Origin: a virus
Reading direction: 5' to 3' (one strand)
Virus record (IMG/VR): IMGVR_UViG_3300010354_020206
Location: 1-64,000 of that record
DNA length: 64,000 nt
Part shown: positions 50,201 through 57,640 of the stretch, piece by piece
Position numbering within the stretch: the stretch's first letter is position 1
How the letters are laid out: every line of letters begins with the position of its first letter
Position numbers and translations under genes: made by a program
The notes under the pieces: model-generated
Databases searched by the model: none
The model's input: the letters and a program-made list of their open reading frames with translations, nothing else
Told to the model about the DNA's origin: nothing

Positions 50201-51202
50201 AGAAGGTTGCTCATATAATGAAACGGCAGAACCTTCGAGCTGAACTGTCCAATTTTCAGCGCCAGTGCCTATTTCATCAATTACTAAACGCAATCTTTGA
50301 CCACTTGAAACACTTACATTAAATGATGGATCTGTTCTGTTGATAAAAACTTCAGTATCGCCCGCTGGCACTGTCAATTCTGCAATAAAAACAGCAGCTG
50401 GGTCGGTAGGATCAGGGAAAGCTGTATTTGCATTTACTCTTTGAACTCGAATAGTGCTATCGCCTGATGAGGCAGTATTTTCTATCTGTAAAGTAATTCT
50501 TGTTACCAAAAAAATCAAAACACTAACACCATCAGATGGTTCATATGGTACTGTAGCAATTTCTTGATCTGCCCCCAAAGTAACAGGTGTTGAGCCATTC
50601 AAAAATCTTATTATTAATGTTCTGTCAGGCAATGGGACATTTGCATTTTGCCATTTGCTCAACCCAGCATTATATTTTAAAAATTGATTATTTGAAGGTG
50701 AAGATAATTGAACATCTTGCAGATCATTGAGTCCAGATGATCCACTTACCAAGCCAGATGATGCTTTGAGAACACCGTTGAGCGAACCGATGTTAAGAGT
50801 GTTTGTAGTTGTTGTTCCTACATTTAAAGCATTACTCCAAGTGATTGATGTGCCTGTAGATTGAAGCACTGCACCAGATGTAGTTGAAATACCCTGTCTG
50901 GTCCAAGTGGTACCATTAAAATAAATTAAATCGCCTGCAGTTTGTCCGGCAATGTAAAGTGAATTAATGTTGAATGATTGATCACCATTGAAAATTACAT
51001 TGTCATTGAATGTAACAATATTATTGAAAACATGTTGTCCTGTCCAAGTTGGTGCGAAACCCTGATCTAGCTGTAATGCACCTGCGCTAGTAATTGGGGC
51101 GTTATTTGGTAAATTAGTCTTGATACCAAAAATACCAGAAATACTAATTCCAAATTCGCCTAATTGTGTTTTTCTTGGCGGAACAATGTAAAATGTAGGC
51201 AT
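44282..51202 (-). CDS. Giant repetitive tail fibre protein 2
   Basis: A 2306-residue fibre with the same module types as fibre 1. The N-terminal 200 residues (FYIVPPRKTQLGEFGISIS...) look like a unique virion-attachment part. Then come a non-repeated beta region and NGGTG-containing modules, including two close copies near 46.7 and 47.9 kb. Around residues 1880-2050 a well-known fibre segment appears: NPDNDQDAATKGYVD, then QGLIVKDSVRVAST, RVLVKDQSTQLQNGIYYI and WVLTRTTDAD. The C-terminus (AANAITVYKAAATAIRT) is short. It lies upstream of fibre 1 on the same strand, 34 bases away, so both are probably made together as parts of one fibre or as alternative fibres. Confidence 0.88.
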   Translation of the reverse strand: MPTFYIVPPRKTQLGEFGISISGIFGIKTNLPNNAPITSAGALQLDQGFAPTWTGQHVFNNIVTFNDNVIFNGDQSFNINSLYIAGQTAGDLIYFNGTTWTRQGISTTSGAVLQSTGTSITWSNALNVGTTTTNTLNIGSLNGVLKASSGLVSGSSGLNDLQDVQLSSPSNNQFLKYNAGLSKWQNANVPLPDRTLIIRFLNGSTPVTLGADQEIATVPYEPSDGVSVLIFLVTRITLQIENTASSGDSTIRVQRVNANTAFPDPTDPAAVFIAELTVPAGDTEVFINRTDPSFNVSVSSGQRLRLVIDEIGTGAENWTVQLEGSAVSLYEQPSGVVPISMGGTGRSTIGAANTVLTVGQDADKLIYKQLVAGTSISIVSAPILSGGVEVGGTITVSYTGLAGGGGAGTVNSGNAGELTYYASTGTTVSGVSNLLWNNVGKKLSITAVPSTWDTSAISLLVGTSTFANGSANGTVIAVNVPSTPVFTGNFIDFQLNNSSKFSIDYTGAVSASTISLTSASASTSTTTGALVVPGGVGIGGALNLGTALSVSNGGTGVTTATSGQLLIGNTSGTFTKSTLTGSNGISITNGDGSITISNDRLNSLNGLTTTSQTFATSTSGTDFTITSSTSTHTFALPDASTTARGVISTTAQTIGGLKTFNNGAKSQEFITGLSGYFGGDPTVFTVGGTTSSVLFGIMKDDSLSRFAGIKVEEKVSPTLGSGYLYGDIVFYTDSEAEDFSTERMRIDGAGTISLEGDVSINGTLSLNNVPLAPSYGGTGNTSYTDGQLLIGNSSTGSLSKSTLTAGTNVTITNGNGTITISASTGGTSGGTVTSVGMSVPSIFVLSTSSISTSGTFAITLETTSANYVFAGPTTGSATTPAFRALVASDIPSLSYAPLTTGTSILSGNGSGGFSSVTIGTGLSFSTGTLSNSAPDQTVSLSTGNANVTITGTYPNFTISTQNTTYTNGTGINLSGTTFAIDNTVVVTLSDNQILTNKTLTSPVINSATLNTTTIGSSGLIITGTTSGTSALIASASPSGNTLTFPTSTGTLAITSDIEDGTLTLAVSGDGLSGSASFSANTSSNITFTVNSNATSSNSTSTIVFRDSSGNFSAGTITASLDGNATNVTGIVAVANGGTGTSDTNQAIINLGATTTGASLFKITPPGSTTFIRVKSDNTADLLDATNFRTAIGAGTGNGTVTNVGLSVPSILNSSTSSITSSGTFTLTLASQDANTVFAGPTTGSATTPVFRSLVAADIPSLSSLYAPVTSGTSILSGNGSGGFSSVTIGTGLGFSTTGTLSNTSPDQVVSLTAGNANVTISGTYPSFSITTVNTTYTNGTGLTLTGTSFSINNTVVTLTGNQTLTNKTLTSPTINSPTINTSTINTSTINTSTIGSSGLRFSGTSSGTTLLIASATPSSNTLTLPTATDTIAVSGDIKNGTLTLAVSGNGLSGSASFSANTSSNVTFTVDSNATSSNSTSTIVFRDSSGNFSANTITANLTGDVSGNASNVTGIVAIANGGTGASTATTAIINLGATTTGASLFTVSSPGAIRFIKIKADNTVELLDDTNFRTAIGAGTGNGTVTSVGLTVPNILNVSTSSISTSGTFAITLASQTANYVFAGPTTGASTTPTFRALVSSDIPALNYAPQTTGTSILYGNGSGGFSNATIGTGLSFSAGEISNSAPDQTVSLSTGNANVTITGTYPNFTISTDNTTYTDGTGIILTGTSFAIDTTVVATLNDTQILTNKTITGTSNTLTVRLTNDVTGTLPIANGGTGTVDGSITGTGALTFTATGTSSNITLVPGSSAFVDVSSKKIINLANPDNDQDAATKGYVDSVSQGLIVKDSVRVASTANLSGTYSNGTNGVGATLTNNGSQSALSIDNVSLAYLDRVLVKDQSTQLQNGIYYIASTSHIGSATTNWVLTRTTDADEDSEVTSGLFVFVTSGDTNSATGWVMSSSGAIDVGTSSIVFSQFSGSTTYTDSDPITINGTVISLNNGNPLPVNHGGTGVNFSASSGILKFTTGTASLVTAPSGDIVGTSDSQTLTNKTLTSPTINTGIIGSAGITFNGSTGTTKIIANSTAGNNTITLSNNNGTIVTTGDNGTITSNMIANNTIVNADINTSAAIAITKLAASTISGVSLGNNLNSLSTSSGGGLTISSTSYNGSAAGTISVDTSVVATLSSTQTLQNKTLNSPVIDSIFDLLSCNLTTSATTADQILHSISASTYRSVKYFMQVTSGGSYHVVEIVLVHDGTSVIISEYGRIMTSGSLSTFDADISSGNLRLKVTPANAITVYKAAATAIRT
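46250..48600 (-). repeat. Approx. 1.15-kb fibre module repeats in giant fibre 2
   Basis: Two neighbouring modules share the same order of pieces (FAGPTTGSATTP, IGAGTGNGTVT, NGGTG, FRDSSGNFSA) with closely matching DNA around 46630-46880 and 47790-48030. They are also clearly related to the modules of fibre 1, so homologous recombination between the two genes is possible. Confidence 0.75.
47025..47069 (-). repeat. 15-base tandem repeat, three perfect copies
   Basis: GTTGAAGTATTAATA occurs three times head to tail (47025-47039, 47040-47054, 47055-47069). On the coding strand it encodes NTSTI repeated in frame within fibre 2. Copy-number change would alter length without a frameshift. Confidence 0.9.
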
Positions 51203-51336
51203 AATGTTATTTTTTTCTTTAATTGTTTGAGTTAATTCTAATCATTAATTTTACAATTAGAATTTGCTTAAACCTGCGATTTTGAGATAGAAAGAGTGGC
51301 TTGAAATACTAAAGTTACTCAAAAAGGAGTAGGATT
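51203..51336 (+). promoter_or_regulatory. Divergent gap before the endolysin with a possible promoter
   Basis: This 134-base gap separates giant fibre 2 (- strand) from the endolysin (+ strand). TTGAGA (51282-51287) and AATACT (51305-51310) are 17 bases apart, a weak sigma70-like pair. AAAAAGGAGTAGG then precedes the ATG. A self-complementary pair, TCTAATTGTAAAAT and its partner TTTTACAATTAGA, lies near 51236-51262. Confidence 0.3.
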
Positions 51337-52002
51337 ATGCCAATCGAATTTGAAGATGCCCTAAAATTTGTTCTTAAGTGGGAAGGCGGGTTTACGAATC
51401 ATCCTAAAGACCCAGGTGGTGCAACAAATAAAGGCATAACACAAAGAGTTTATGATTCATACAAAAAATCTAAAAAACACCCCGCGATGAGTGTGAAACA
51501 TATTTTGGATTATGAAGTAAAAGAAATTTATGGAACCCGTTACTGGGACTTGGTTAGAGCAAAATGGCTTAAAGCCCCCCTTGGATTAGTTATGTTTGAT
51601 ACAGCTGTAAATTTTGGACCAGCAGGAGCAATCAGAAGATTGCAAAAAGCTTTGAAACTTAACATCACAGGCACTTGGACACAAGAAATTAGTGATGTTA
51701 TTCATGAATGCGATGCTGGTAAAATTGCTTTAGAAATTTGCAAATTAAGAAAAATTTGGAGAAATTACCGAGTAAAACAAAATCCATCACAAAAAGTTTT
51801 CTTAAAAGGTTGGCTCAATAGAGATAATGATTTAATGAATGAAGTTAATAAATTATTGGGGGCTGGGATTTTTGAATTAAACGAAGAAGTGTATACCGAA
51901 TCAAATTCAGAAATAGAATATGATGAAAAAGAATTAATCGAAATTGCTGAAGAGGATTGGGATGAACACAGAAAACTTGATAGCATTGAAACTATTGATT
52001 AG
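51337..52002 (+). CDS. Endolysin, GH108-type N-acetylmuramidase
   Basis: A 221-residue peptidoglycan hydrolase of glycosyl hydrolase family 108. Near the start FVLKWEGGFTNHPKDPGGATNKGIT contains the family's EGG motif with catalytic E16. RYWDLVRAKWLKAPLGLVMFDTAVNFGP and RLQKALKL then follow the family order, including the C-terminal peptidoglycan-binding-like part. An unusual acidic extension of about 40 residues (SNSEIEYDEKELIEIAEEDWDEH) is appended. It has no signal peptide or membrane anchor, so release to the cell wall needs a holin or another exit route. Alternatively it is virion-bound and used at entry, being next to fibre genes. The ribosome site is strong. Confidence 0.92.
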   Translation: MPIEFEDALKFVLKWEGGFTNHPKDPGGATNKGITQRVYDSYKKSKKHPAMSVKHILDYEVKEIYGTRYWDLVRAKWLKAPLGLVMFDTAVNFGPAGAIRRLQKALKLNITGTWTQEISDVIHECDAGKIALEICKLRKIWRNYRVKQNPSQKVFLKGWLNRDNDLMNEVNKLLGAGIFELNEEVYTESNSEIEYDEKELIEIAEEDWDEHRKLDSIETID

Positions 52003-52540
52003 ATTATCAGAACAAGTTGGCAATTATAAGTTGGCTGATTCTATTGCTAGAAAAACAATAAAATTAGCTCAAGCCCAACAATTTTTGCCTGGCACCGAAC
52101 TTCAACCGGGTCAAATGTATGAAGTTCCAACAAATGACAATTCTGTCTTTGATAAAGTTGCTCAATCAGGAATTCCTGACTACGCAACTGTCGGAGGAGA
52201 GAAAGTTCTCGTCACTCATGGATCATCTGATGGCATGTGGCTAGTACCAGATTCTGTGGTTGCAAATTTCTTTAATAATAATCCTGATTTTAAAGAAAAT
52301 GGGCAAATTGGTGAAGGCGATAAATCGGCAGGAATCAACGCAAATTTTGAATCAGGCAAAAATAGATTATGGTTAAACGCACAGGGCATGCAGAAATATG
52401 CTGGAGCAAAATGGGTTGGCTGCTATGATTACATTTCAGGTAAAAACTTTGGGGCTTATGGAGGCTCCAAAGGAGCAATTGAAGTTGTAACTCAAACTGG
52501 CCCTGAAGGCCAAAAAACTTTCGTACAAACAGAATCTTAA
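51962..52540 (+). CDS. Hypothetical protein downstream of the endolysin
   Basis: A 192-residue protein of unknown function that starts inside the end of the endolysin gene (overlap about 40 bases). The ATG at 51962 has AGAGG and is preferred to an upstream TTG. Residues 1-35 are a helix (NLIALKLLIRLSEQVGNYKLADSIA). The rest is polar and Gly-rich with YDYISGKNFGAYGGSKG near the end. It could be an accessory to the endolysin or a small virion part. No membrane segment is strong enough for a holin. The coupling to the lysozyme gene is the best clue. Confidence 0.65.
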   Translation: MNTENLIALKLLIRLSEQVGNYKLADSIARKTIKLAQAQQFLPGTELQPGQMYEVPTNDNSVFDKVAQSGIPDYATVGGEKVLVTHGSSDGMWLVPDSVVANFFNNNPDFKENGQIGEGDKSAGINANFESGKNRLWLNAQGMQKYAGAKWVGCYDYISGKNFGAYGGSKGAIEVVTQTGPEGQKTFVQTES

Positions 52541-52592
52541 TCAACAAAAAACAAAAATGGTTTGATTATTTCAAATTTAGGAGGAAATAATC

Positions 52593-53051
52593 TTGAAGAA
52601 CCATTTATTCAAATTAACTTTATTCGTTGTTTTAGTTTTAGGTATTTATTTATCACCTTTCAAAATTATAGTTGTAAGTGGCAATTCGATGTACCCAACA
52701 TTGAAAAATAAACAAATTTTGATTGGAATGGAAGCTAACAAATTTGATAAAGAAGATGTCGTAGTTGCATATTTTGAAGATAATTACATTATCAAAAGAG
52801 TTAAATTTTTAGAAGGCGATGAATATTATTACTGGCTTAATAATAATTCAATTTTGCCAATTTTAGTTAACAAAGATTTTTATGATCACTTTAATAAGCA
52901 CAATAAAGTGGAAATGGTATATAAATCAAAAATAGAAAAAAATAGAGTTTATCTTTTGGGTGATAATTCAAATAATTCTGATGATTCTAGAAGATTTGGA
53001 AGTTTAGACATTTCATCTATCAAGTATAAAATAATTTTTCCGAGGTTATAA
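52593..53051 (+). CDS. Type I signal peptidase-like protein (S26 family)
   Basis: A 152-residue membrane serine protease. One N-terminal transmembrane segment (FKLTLFVVLVLGIYLSPF) is followed by SGNSMYPTL with nucleophile S32, and the general-base lysine K68 lies in NYIIKRVKF. GDNSNNSDDSRRFG is the conserved box E of the family. Signal peptidases cut signal peptides from exported proteins on the outer face of the cytoplasmic membrane. The start is TTG, supported by a perfect AGGAGG eight bases before it; the next ATG is only at codon 33, inside the active site. It is shorter than host enzymes and has only one membrane span. It lies between lysis and virion genes. Confidence 0.85.
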   Translation: MKNHLFKLTLFVVLVLGIYLSPFKIIVVSGNSMYPTLKNKQILIGMEANKFDKEDVVVAYFEDNYIIKRVKFLEGDEYYYWLNNNSILPILVNKDFYDHFNKHNKVEMVYKSKIEKNRVYLLGDNSNNSDDSRRFGSLDISSIKYKIIFPRL

Positions 53052-53052
53052 A

Positions 53053-54297
53053 ATGGATAATTCTGGTTGTGGTGATTCCGCTAGCATTCTGAATGCAATA
53101 AATGGCAATAGCAACATAGCTACATTAGATGCTTTTGGAAGGAATAGAGTTTCTGAACCTTTTACAATATTTGATAGTTTTCATAGGTATAGAGAAAATG
53201 AAAAATTTAGCTATTCAACTAATGGATCTGGATCAAAAACCTACAGTGCCAATGAAAGTGTAGTTAACCTGAATGTCACAAATGCTTCAGGAGATTATGT
53301 TTATCAAGAATCTAAAAGAGTTATGCCTTATCAACCTGGTAAATCTTTTCTGGTTATGAGAACTTTTGCAATGGCTACTCCTAAAGCAAATTTACGACAA
53401 AGAATTGGTTTTTTTAGCACTCAAAACGGGGTCTTTCTTGAACAAGATGGTACAACACTTTATTTAGTTTTAAGAAGCTATGTAGGTGGTTCTGTAGATG
53501 ATTCGAGGAAAGTTGCACAGTCAAGCTGGAATGGCAACAAATTTGATGGCTCAGCATTTTTCCCAAGACAATTAGACGTTACCAAAGCAAACATTTTTTG
53601 GATGGATGTTGAGTGGCTAGGTGTAGGAGATGTTAGATGTGGCTTTATAGTTGACGGGGTGCCAGTAATTGCTCATACTTTTCATAATGATAACTTAAAT
53701 TTAACAACTTACATGACCACAGCAACTCTGCCATTAAGAGAAGAAATCGAAAATACTGCAGGAACAAGCGGATCTTCAACCATGAAAGTTATTTGTTCTA
53801 CAGTAATTTCTGAAGGTGGATATCAAGGTGCAAGCGAGGTTCGTACTGTTTCAAGTACAATAATAGCATCTGATTATAAAATGTTATCAACTGCTGGAAC
53901 TTTATACCCTATGGTATCAATAAGACTCAAAAGCTCAAGACTCGATTCTGTAGTTTTACCTGTGCAAATTGATTTTTTAGGACACACTGCAGATAATTTT
54001 CAATGGAGACTTTTATTAAATCCAACTTTAAATTCAACAGGTGGGTTTACAGATTTTAGTTCATATAGTTCTGTTCAATATGATACTAGTGCTACTAGCA
54101 TGTCAGACATTGGAACGGTCATTCAGGGTGGAATAGTTTATCAAAAAACAACAGCAGAACTTGGCGGAGTTCAAAATTTCAATTTGCAACTTGGAAGGAC
54201 AATTCAAGGCACTAGTGATATTATTACTTTAGCAGCCTCAGGTTCTAACACAAATGCCAAATGTATTGCTGGAATTGGATGGATGGAATTAGTTTAA
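53053..54297 (+). CDS. Phage structural protein (type common in cyanophages)
   Basis: A 414-residue beta-rich protein. ATLDAFGRNRVSEPFTIFDS, RVMPYQPGKSFLVMRTF, RQRIGFFSTQNGVFLEQDG and TLYLVLRSYVGGSVDD are hallmarks of a widespread virion protein family known from cyanophages and other marine phages, whose exact place in the particle is not settled. It starts one base after the signal peptidase stop, with GAGG at proper spacing, so the two are co-translated. Its stop shares TTAA with the convergent epimerase gene at 54294. It is the last virion gene before the glycan cluster. Confidence 0.85.
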   Translation: MDNSGCGDSASILNAINGNSNIATLDAFGRNRVSEPFTIFDSFHRYRENEKFSYSTNGSGSKTYSANESVVNLNVTNASGDYVYQESKRVMPYQPGKSFLVMRTFAMATPKANLRQRIGFFSTQNGVFLEQDGTTLYLVLRSYVGGSVDDSRKVAQSSWNGNKFDGSAFFPRQLDVTKANIFWMDVEWLGVGDVRCGFIVDGVPVIAHTFHNDNLNLTTYMTTATLPLREEIENTAGTSGSSTMKVICSTVISEGGYQGASEVRTVSSTIIASDYKMLSTAGTLYPMVSIRLKSSRLDSVVLPVQIDFLGHTADNFQWRLLLNPTLNSTGGFTDFSSYSSVQYDTSATSMSDIGTVIQGGIVYQKTTAELGGVQNFNLQLGRTIQGTSDIITLAASGSNTNAKCIAGIGWMELV

Positions 54298-55319
54298 TAT
54301 TTAGTTTTCATCCAATTAAAGGTTGCTAACATACCCTCAAATAGTGGCTGGGAAACTTCCCAGCCAATTTTTTCTTTAAATAACTTATTATCAGAATTTC
54401 TACCTTTGACACCAGTAGGGCATTTAAAACCATATTTGTCATAAAATTCTTGACCCCAAATAAATTTTAAATCTATTTTTTTGCCTGAAATTTTACAGGC
54501 CATTCTTGCCAAGTCTCCAATTGTAATCATTTCTTCAGATCCAATGTTCACCGGGCCGCTAAAATCAGAATCCATTAATCTAAAAATTGCTTCTACACAT
54601 TCGTCAACATATAAAAAAGATCTTGTCTGAAAACCATCCCCCCAAACTTCGAATGTGCCACCATCTGGAGTTTCAATAGCTTTTCTAATCATAGCAGCGG
54701 GGGCTTTCTCTTTGCCCCCTTTATATGTACCATAAGGTCCAAAAATGTTATGGAATCTTCCAATTTTAACATTCAAATTATAATTTCTATTAAAAGCTAA
54801 ATATAATCTTTCAGAAAATAATTTTTCCCAACCATATTCTGAATCGGGATTTGCTGGATATGCACTTGACTCTTCACAATTTGGATTATTAGGATCTAAT
54901 TGATTGTGCTCTGGATACATACACGCAGATGAAGAATAAAAAATCTTTTTAACACTTTTTCTCACTGCCTCATGTGCAACATTTAAATTAATGAGGGCTG
55001 AATTATGCATCACATTTGCATCATTGTTACCAGTAAAAATATAACCTGCGCCGCCCATGTCTGCAGCCAATTGGTACACTTCATCAAAGCTATTTTCTTT
55101 ATCTGATTCTGAATGCTGTCCTGGTGCAAACATAATTGTGCTTACTAGACCTGGATCTCTCAAATCATCTACAATAAATTCATCACAAATTTCATCATGA
55201 TCAAAGTATTCATGGGTCTTGATGTCAACAATTCTAACAAAGTGGCCCTCATTTTTCAATCTTTTAGCCAAATGCCCACCAATAAAACCGCCGCCGCCCA
55301 AAATTAATACTTTTTTCAT
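54294..55319 (-). CDS. GDP-mannose 3,5-epimerase-like enzyme
   Basis: A 341-residue short-chain NAD-dependent epimerase. It has the Rossmann motif GGGGFIGGHLAKRL, QLAADMGGAGYIF, the catalytic region SSSACMYPE and YGWEKLFSE (Tyr/Lys pair), followed by RFHNIFGPYGTYKGGKEKAPAA, RSFLYVDECVEA and KGRNSDNKLFKEK. This order is that of GDP-D-mannose 3',5'-epimerase, which converts GDP-mannose to GDP-L-galactose-type sugars and is known from plants, bacteria and phages. The ATG at 55319 is used because the longer reading starts with TTG and overlaps the upstream gene. It is the last gene of the long - strand glycan operon. Confidence 0.9.
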   Translation of the reverse strand: MKKVLILGGGGFIGGHLAKRLKNEGHFVRIVDIKTHEYFDHDEICDEFIVDDLRDPGLVSTIMFAPGQHSESDKENSFDEVYQLAADMGGAGYIFTGNNDANVMHNSALINLNVAHEAVRKSVKKIFYSSSACMYPEHNQLDPNNPNCEESSAYPANPDSEYGWEKLFSERLYLAFNRNYNLNVKIGRFHNIFGPYGTYKGGKEKAPAAMIRKAIETPDGGTFEVWGDGFQTRSFLYVDECVEAIFRLMDSDFSGPVNIGSEEMITIGDLARMACKISGKKIDLKFIWGQEFYDKYGFKCPTGVKGRNSDNKLFKEKIGWEVSQPLFEGMLATFNWMKTKY

Positions 55320-55329
55320 AATTTGTAAC

Positions 55330-56169
55330 TCACTTAAAATCAATATAGTTTAATAACTCTTTCATTCTTTGTTTATAAGTATGCTCTTTGGAAAACTCTA
55401 TTGAATTTATCCTTAAATTTTCATAATCGAAAACATTTAATGATTCTAAAATTTCAAATAAATGTTTCTCATCATTATAAATTAAACAATTTTTATTATG
55501 TTCAAATCCTAAATAATCGTATTGATGATTGTGATTAGTTATTAATACAGTTCCACATCCCATTGTCTCAAAAGATCTGTAATTTACATCGATTCCTATG
55601 TTTTTATTGAAATGGTACTTGTAGGAACAAATACAATTTATCATTTCTTCACCAATTTTCCAGATATCTTTTTTCAAATAAAACTTTTTGTGTAATTCAT
55701 CTATTATTTCTTTTCTATTATTATAGTTACCACAAAAACCCAATGTAAATCTTTTATTATTATGAGCTGGATAAATTAAGTCATCATCATAGCCATGTGG
55801 TAACCAAACATGGTAACTCTCTTTCACGAAATCTATAGTAGCATGAACTAGATAATTATAACCTTTGTCTAAAAAATGTTTCTCAAATACTTTTGTCCCA
55901 AGACAATGAGCGTCTCCCGCTGATAAAAGTTTAATAGGTCTATAGATAGATTTTAAATCAGGAAGCCACCAAGTGTTATAATTTTCATATGTGTAAATTA
56001 GATCATAGTTATTAAAATCTATAATGTCATTAAAATTATTATGCCCAAATCCCCAAACATCAGCAACATAACCCAAAGATTGAAAAGCTCTTTGAAATGA
56101 AAAACATTCTCGAAAATGTTTATTTTTCTCATGCTCGCCAGCACTTTGAATTATTAAAATTTTTTTCAT
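55330..56169 (-). CDS. Glycosyltransferase, GT4/CgeB-like
   Basis: A 279-residue protein with a Rossmann-like N-terminus (KKILIIQSAGEHEKNKHF) and YDLIYTYENYNTWWLPDL, then a C-terminal nucleotide-sugar binding region: GFCGNYNNRKEII, GIDVNYRSFETMGCGTVLITN and NCLIYNDEKHLFEIL. The last pattern (Phe-Glu-x-Met-Gly-Cys-Gly followed by a segment ending in Tyr) is the signature of CgeB-type and related GT-B glycosyltransferases. The donor and acceptor are unknown. It begins two bases from the end of the upstream gene and is part of the same operon. Confidence 0.82.
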   Translation of the reverse strand: MKKILIIQSAGEHEKNKHFRECFSFQRAFQSLGYVADVWGFGHNNFNDIIDFNNYDLIYTYENYNTWWLPDLKSIYRPIKLLSAGDAHCLGTKVFEKHFLDKGYNYLVHATIDFVKESYHVWLPHGYDDDLIYPAHNNKRFTLGFCGNYNNRKEIIDELHKKFYLKKDIWKIGEEMINCICSYKYHFNKNIGIDVNYRSFETMGCGTVLITNHNHQYDYLGFEHNKNCLIYNDEKHLFEILESLNVFDYENLRINSIEFSKEHTYKQRMKELLNYIDFK

Positions 56170-56170
56170 T

Positions 56171-57640
56171 TTATTCTAGCCAAAACTCATTCGGAGTTTC
56201 ATCAAGTTTATGCAAAAATTGATAAACATTATTAGATTTTTTTCTAAATAAACAAATCCACAAGCCAACATTACCACTGTTCAAAATTACTTTACTTGAA
56301 TCAGAAATTATTGACATCACTGCTAAAAAAAGTTGAGCACTGTAAACTCTTTGACCCTTTTTTATAGTATATTGCACTGAATTTGTACTTTTATTTATTT
56401 TTGTAGTTTCTTCAATTACTATGCAATCATTAAATTTATTAGTTACTAAATCAATAAATTCTTTTTCATCTGTTTGAATTAAAATTTTATGATCAGAAAA
56501 TTCATTTTTTATTTTTTCAATTTTATTCATCAAAATTTCGTAACTTGGCAAATTAGTCTCTAAAAATTTATCATTGCCTCTGAAGCAAACGGCTATTATC
56601 TTAGATGTTTCGATTTTATATTTTTTAATCAAATGTTTTTTAATGCTTAATACTTCTTCTGATAGATCAAAATAAATATCCGTTATTTTATTTACATAAT
56701 CATAATTAATTTTGTGGTAATTTATAAATTGATCTTCATTACAAACTTTTGGATAATTAGAAAAATCAGAAAAGTTTTGAAAATCAAAATCATAAATTTT
56801 ATTATTTTTAAAAAATTTATCAGTTATGTCATTTTGATTGAAAACGTCTACTGTGCCACCCCACCATTGTTGTATTTCATCAATTCCATCGTCTTTATAA
56901 AGTTCCCATTGTTCAGAAGAATCCACATTTGGTAAAATGTTATTTTTATGATGAAATTCGAGTATGCCTCGCAATTTAACAGTACAACAGCTGAAAAAAC
57001 CAGAATTCCATGTAGTTTTTAGTACTGGGCGGTCGTTAAATAATTTAAAGAACTCTTCAACAGAAATTAAATTTAAAAGATTTTTTCTATTTAAATCAAA
57101 ATAATGCCAGTCATTCAAAGCTAAATCATAATTTTTGGGAGCGTTCCAATCAAGTTGTTTTTTATTTTTTACAATGATACCAACACCCCAATCTGTATCC
57201 ACAGTAAAAAATGAATGTTTTGTATTTATTTTTCTAAATTTAAGAATTGACTTATATACATCTCCATTCCATTGAACAGTTTCACGAGGAATCAAAGTCA
57301 TTTCGAGATTTGTAGGATTGCAGTCATGCAAAATTACCATGCCATTATCTTTGGTTTGTCTAAGAGAATTTTCTATATCTACATCAACCTGTTCACTCAA
57401 ATGTAACCCATCAATAAAAATTATATCATAAAATTTATCTTTATTTTGTTCAAAAAAATCATTTGAAGTTAATTTATAGTTTACGCCAATTGCTAATCCA
57501 TTTTCAACACCAGGATCTACACCATCTTTATTTTGGCAGTTTATTCGATTGATGCACTCACCATCAAAAATTCCAATTTCTAAGTAATTTGTAAAATTAT
57601 AAATTTTAATTAAATGATTAATAATGTCAAATCTAAACAT
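56171..57640 (-). CDS. Bifunctional methyltransferase-glycosyltransferase fusion
   Basis: A 489-residue protein with two parts. Residues 1-190 resemble a class I SAM-dependent methyltransferase (NYLEIGIFDGECINRI for the SAM loop; YDIIFIDGLHLSEQV; NGMVILHDCNP), of the type often acting on sugars. Residues about 215-489 hold SCCTVKLRGILEFHH, IAVCFRGNDKFLETN, KILIQTDEKEFI and ILNSGNVGLWICLF, resembling fucosyltransferase-like enzymes with an R-G-N-D acceptor/donor loop. The fusion would both decorate and methylate a glycan. The gene is very AT-rich and is followed after one base by the next gene. The methyltransferase half is clear; the transferase family is a moderate call. Confidence 0.75.
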   Translation of the reverse strand: MFRFDIINHLIKIYNFTNYLEIGIFDGECINRINCQNKDGVDPGVENGLAIGVNYKLTSNDFFEQNKDKFYDIIFIDGLHLSEQVDVDIENSLRQTKDNGMVILHDCNPTNLEMTLIPRETVQWNGDVYKSILKFRKINTKHSFFTVDTDWGVGIIVKNKKQLDWNAPKNYDLALNDWHYFDLNRKNLLNLISVEEFFKLFNDRPVLKTTWNSGFFSCCTVKLRGILEFHHKNNILPNVDSSEQWELYKDDGIDEIQQWWGGTVDVFNQNDITDKFFKNNKIYDFDFQNFSDFSNYPKVCNEDQFINYHKINYDYVNKITDIYFDLSEEVLSIKKHLIKKYKIETSKIIAVCFRGNDKFLETNLPSYEILMNKIEKIKNEFSDHKILIQTDEKEFIDLVTNKFNDCIVIEETTKINKSTNSVQYTIKKGQRVYSAQLFLAVMSIISDSSKVILNSGNVGLWICLFRKKSNNVYQFLHKLDETPNEFWLE

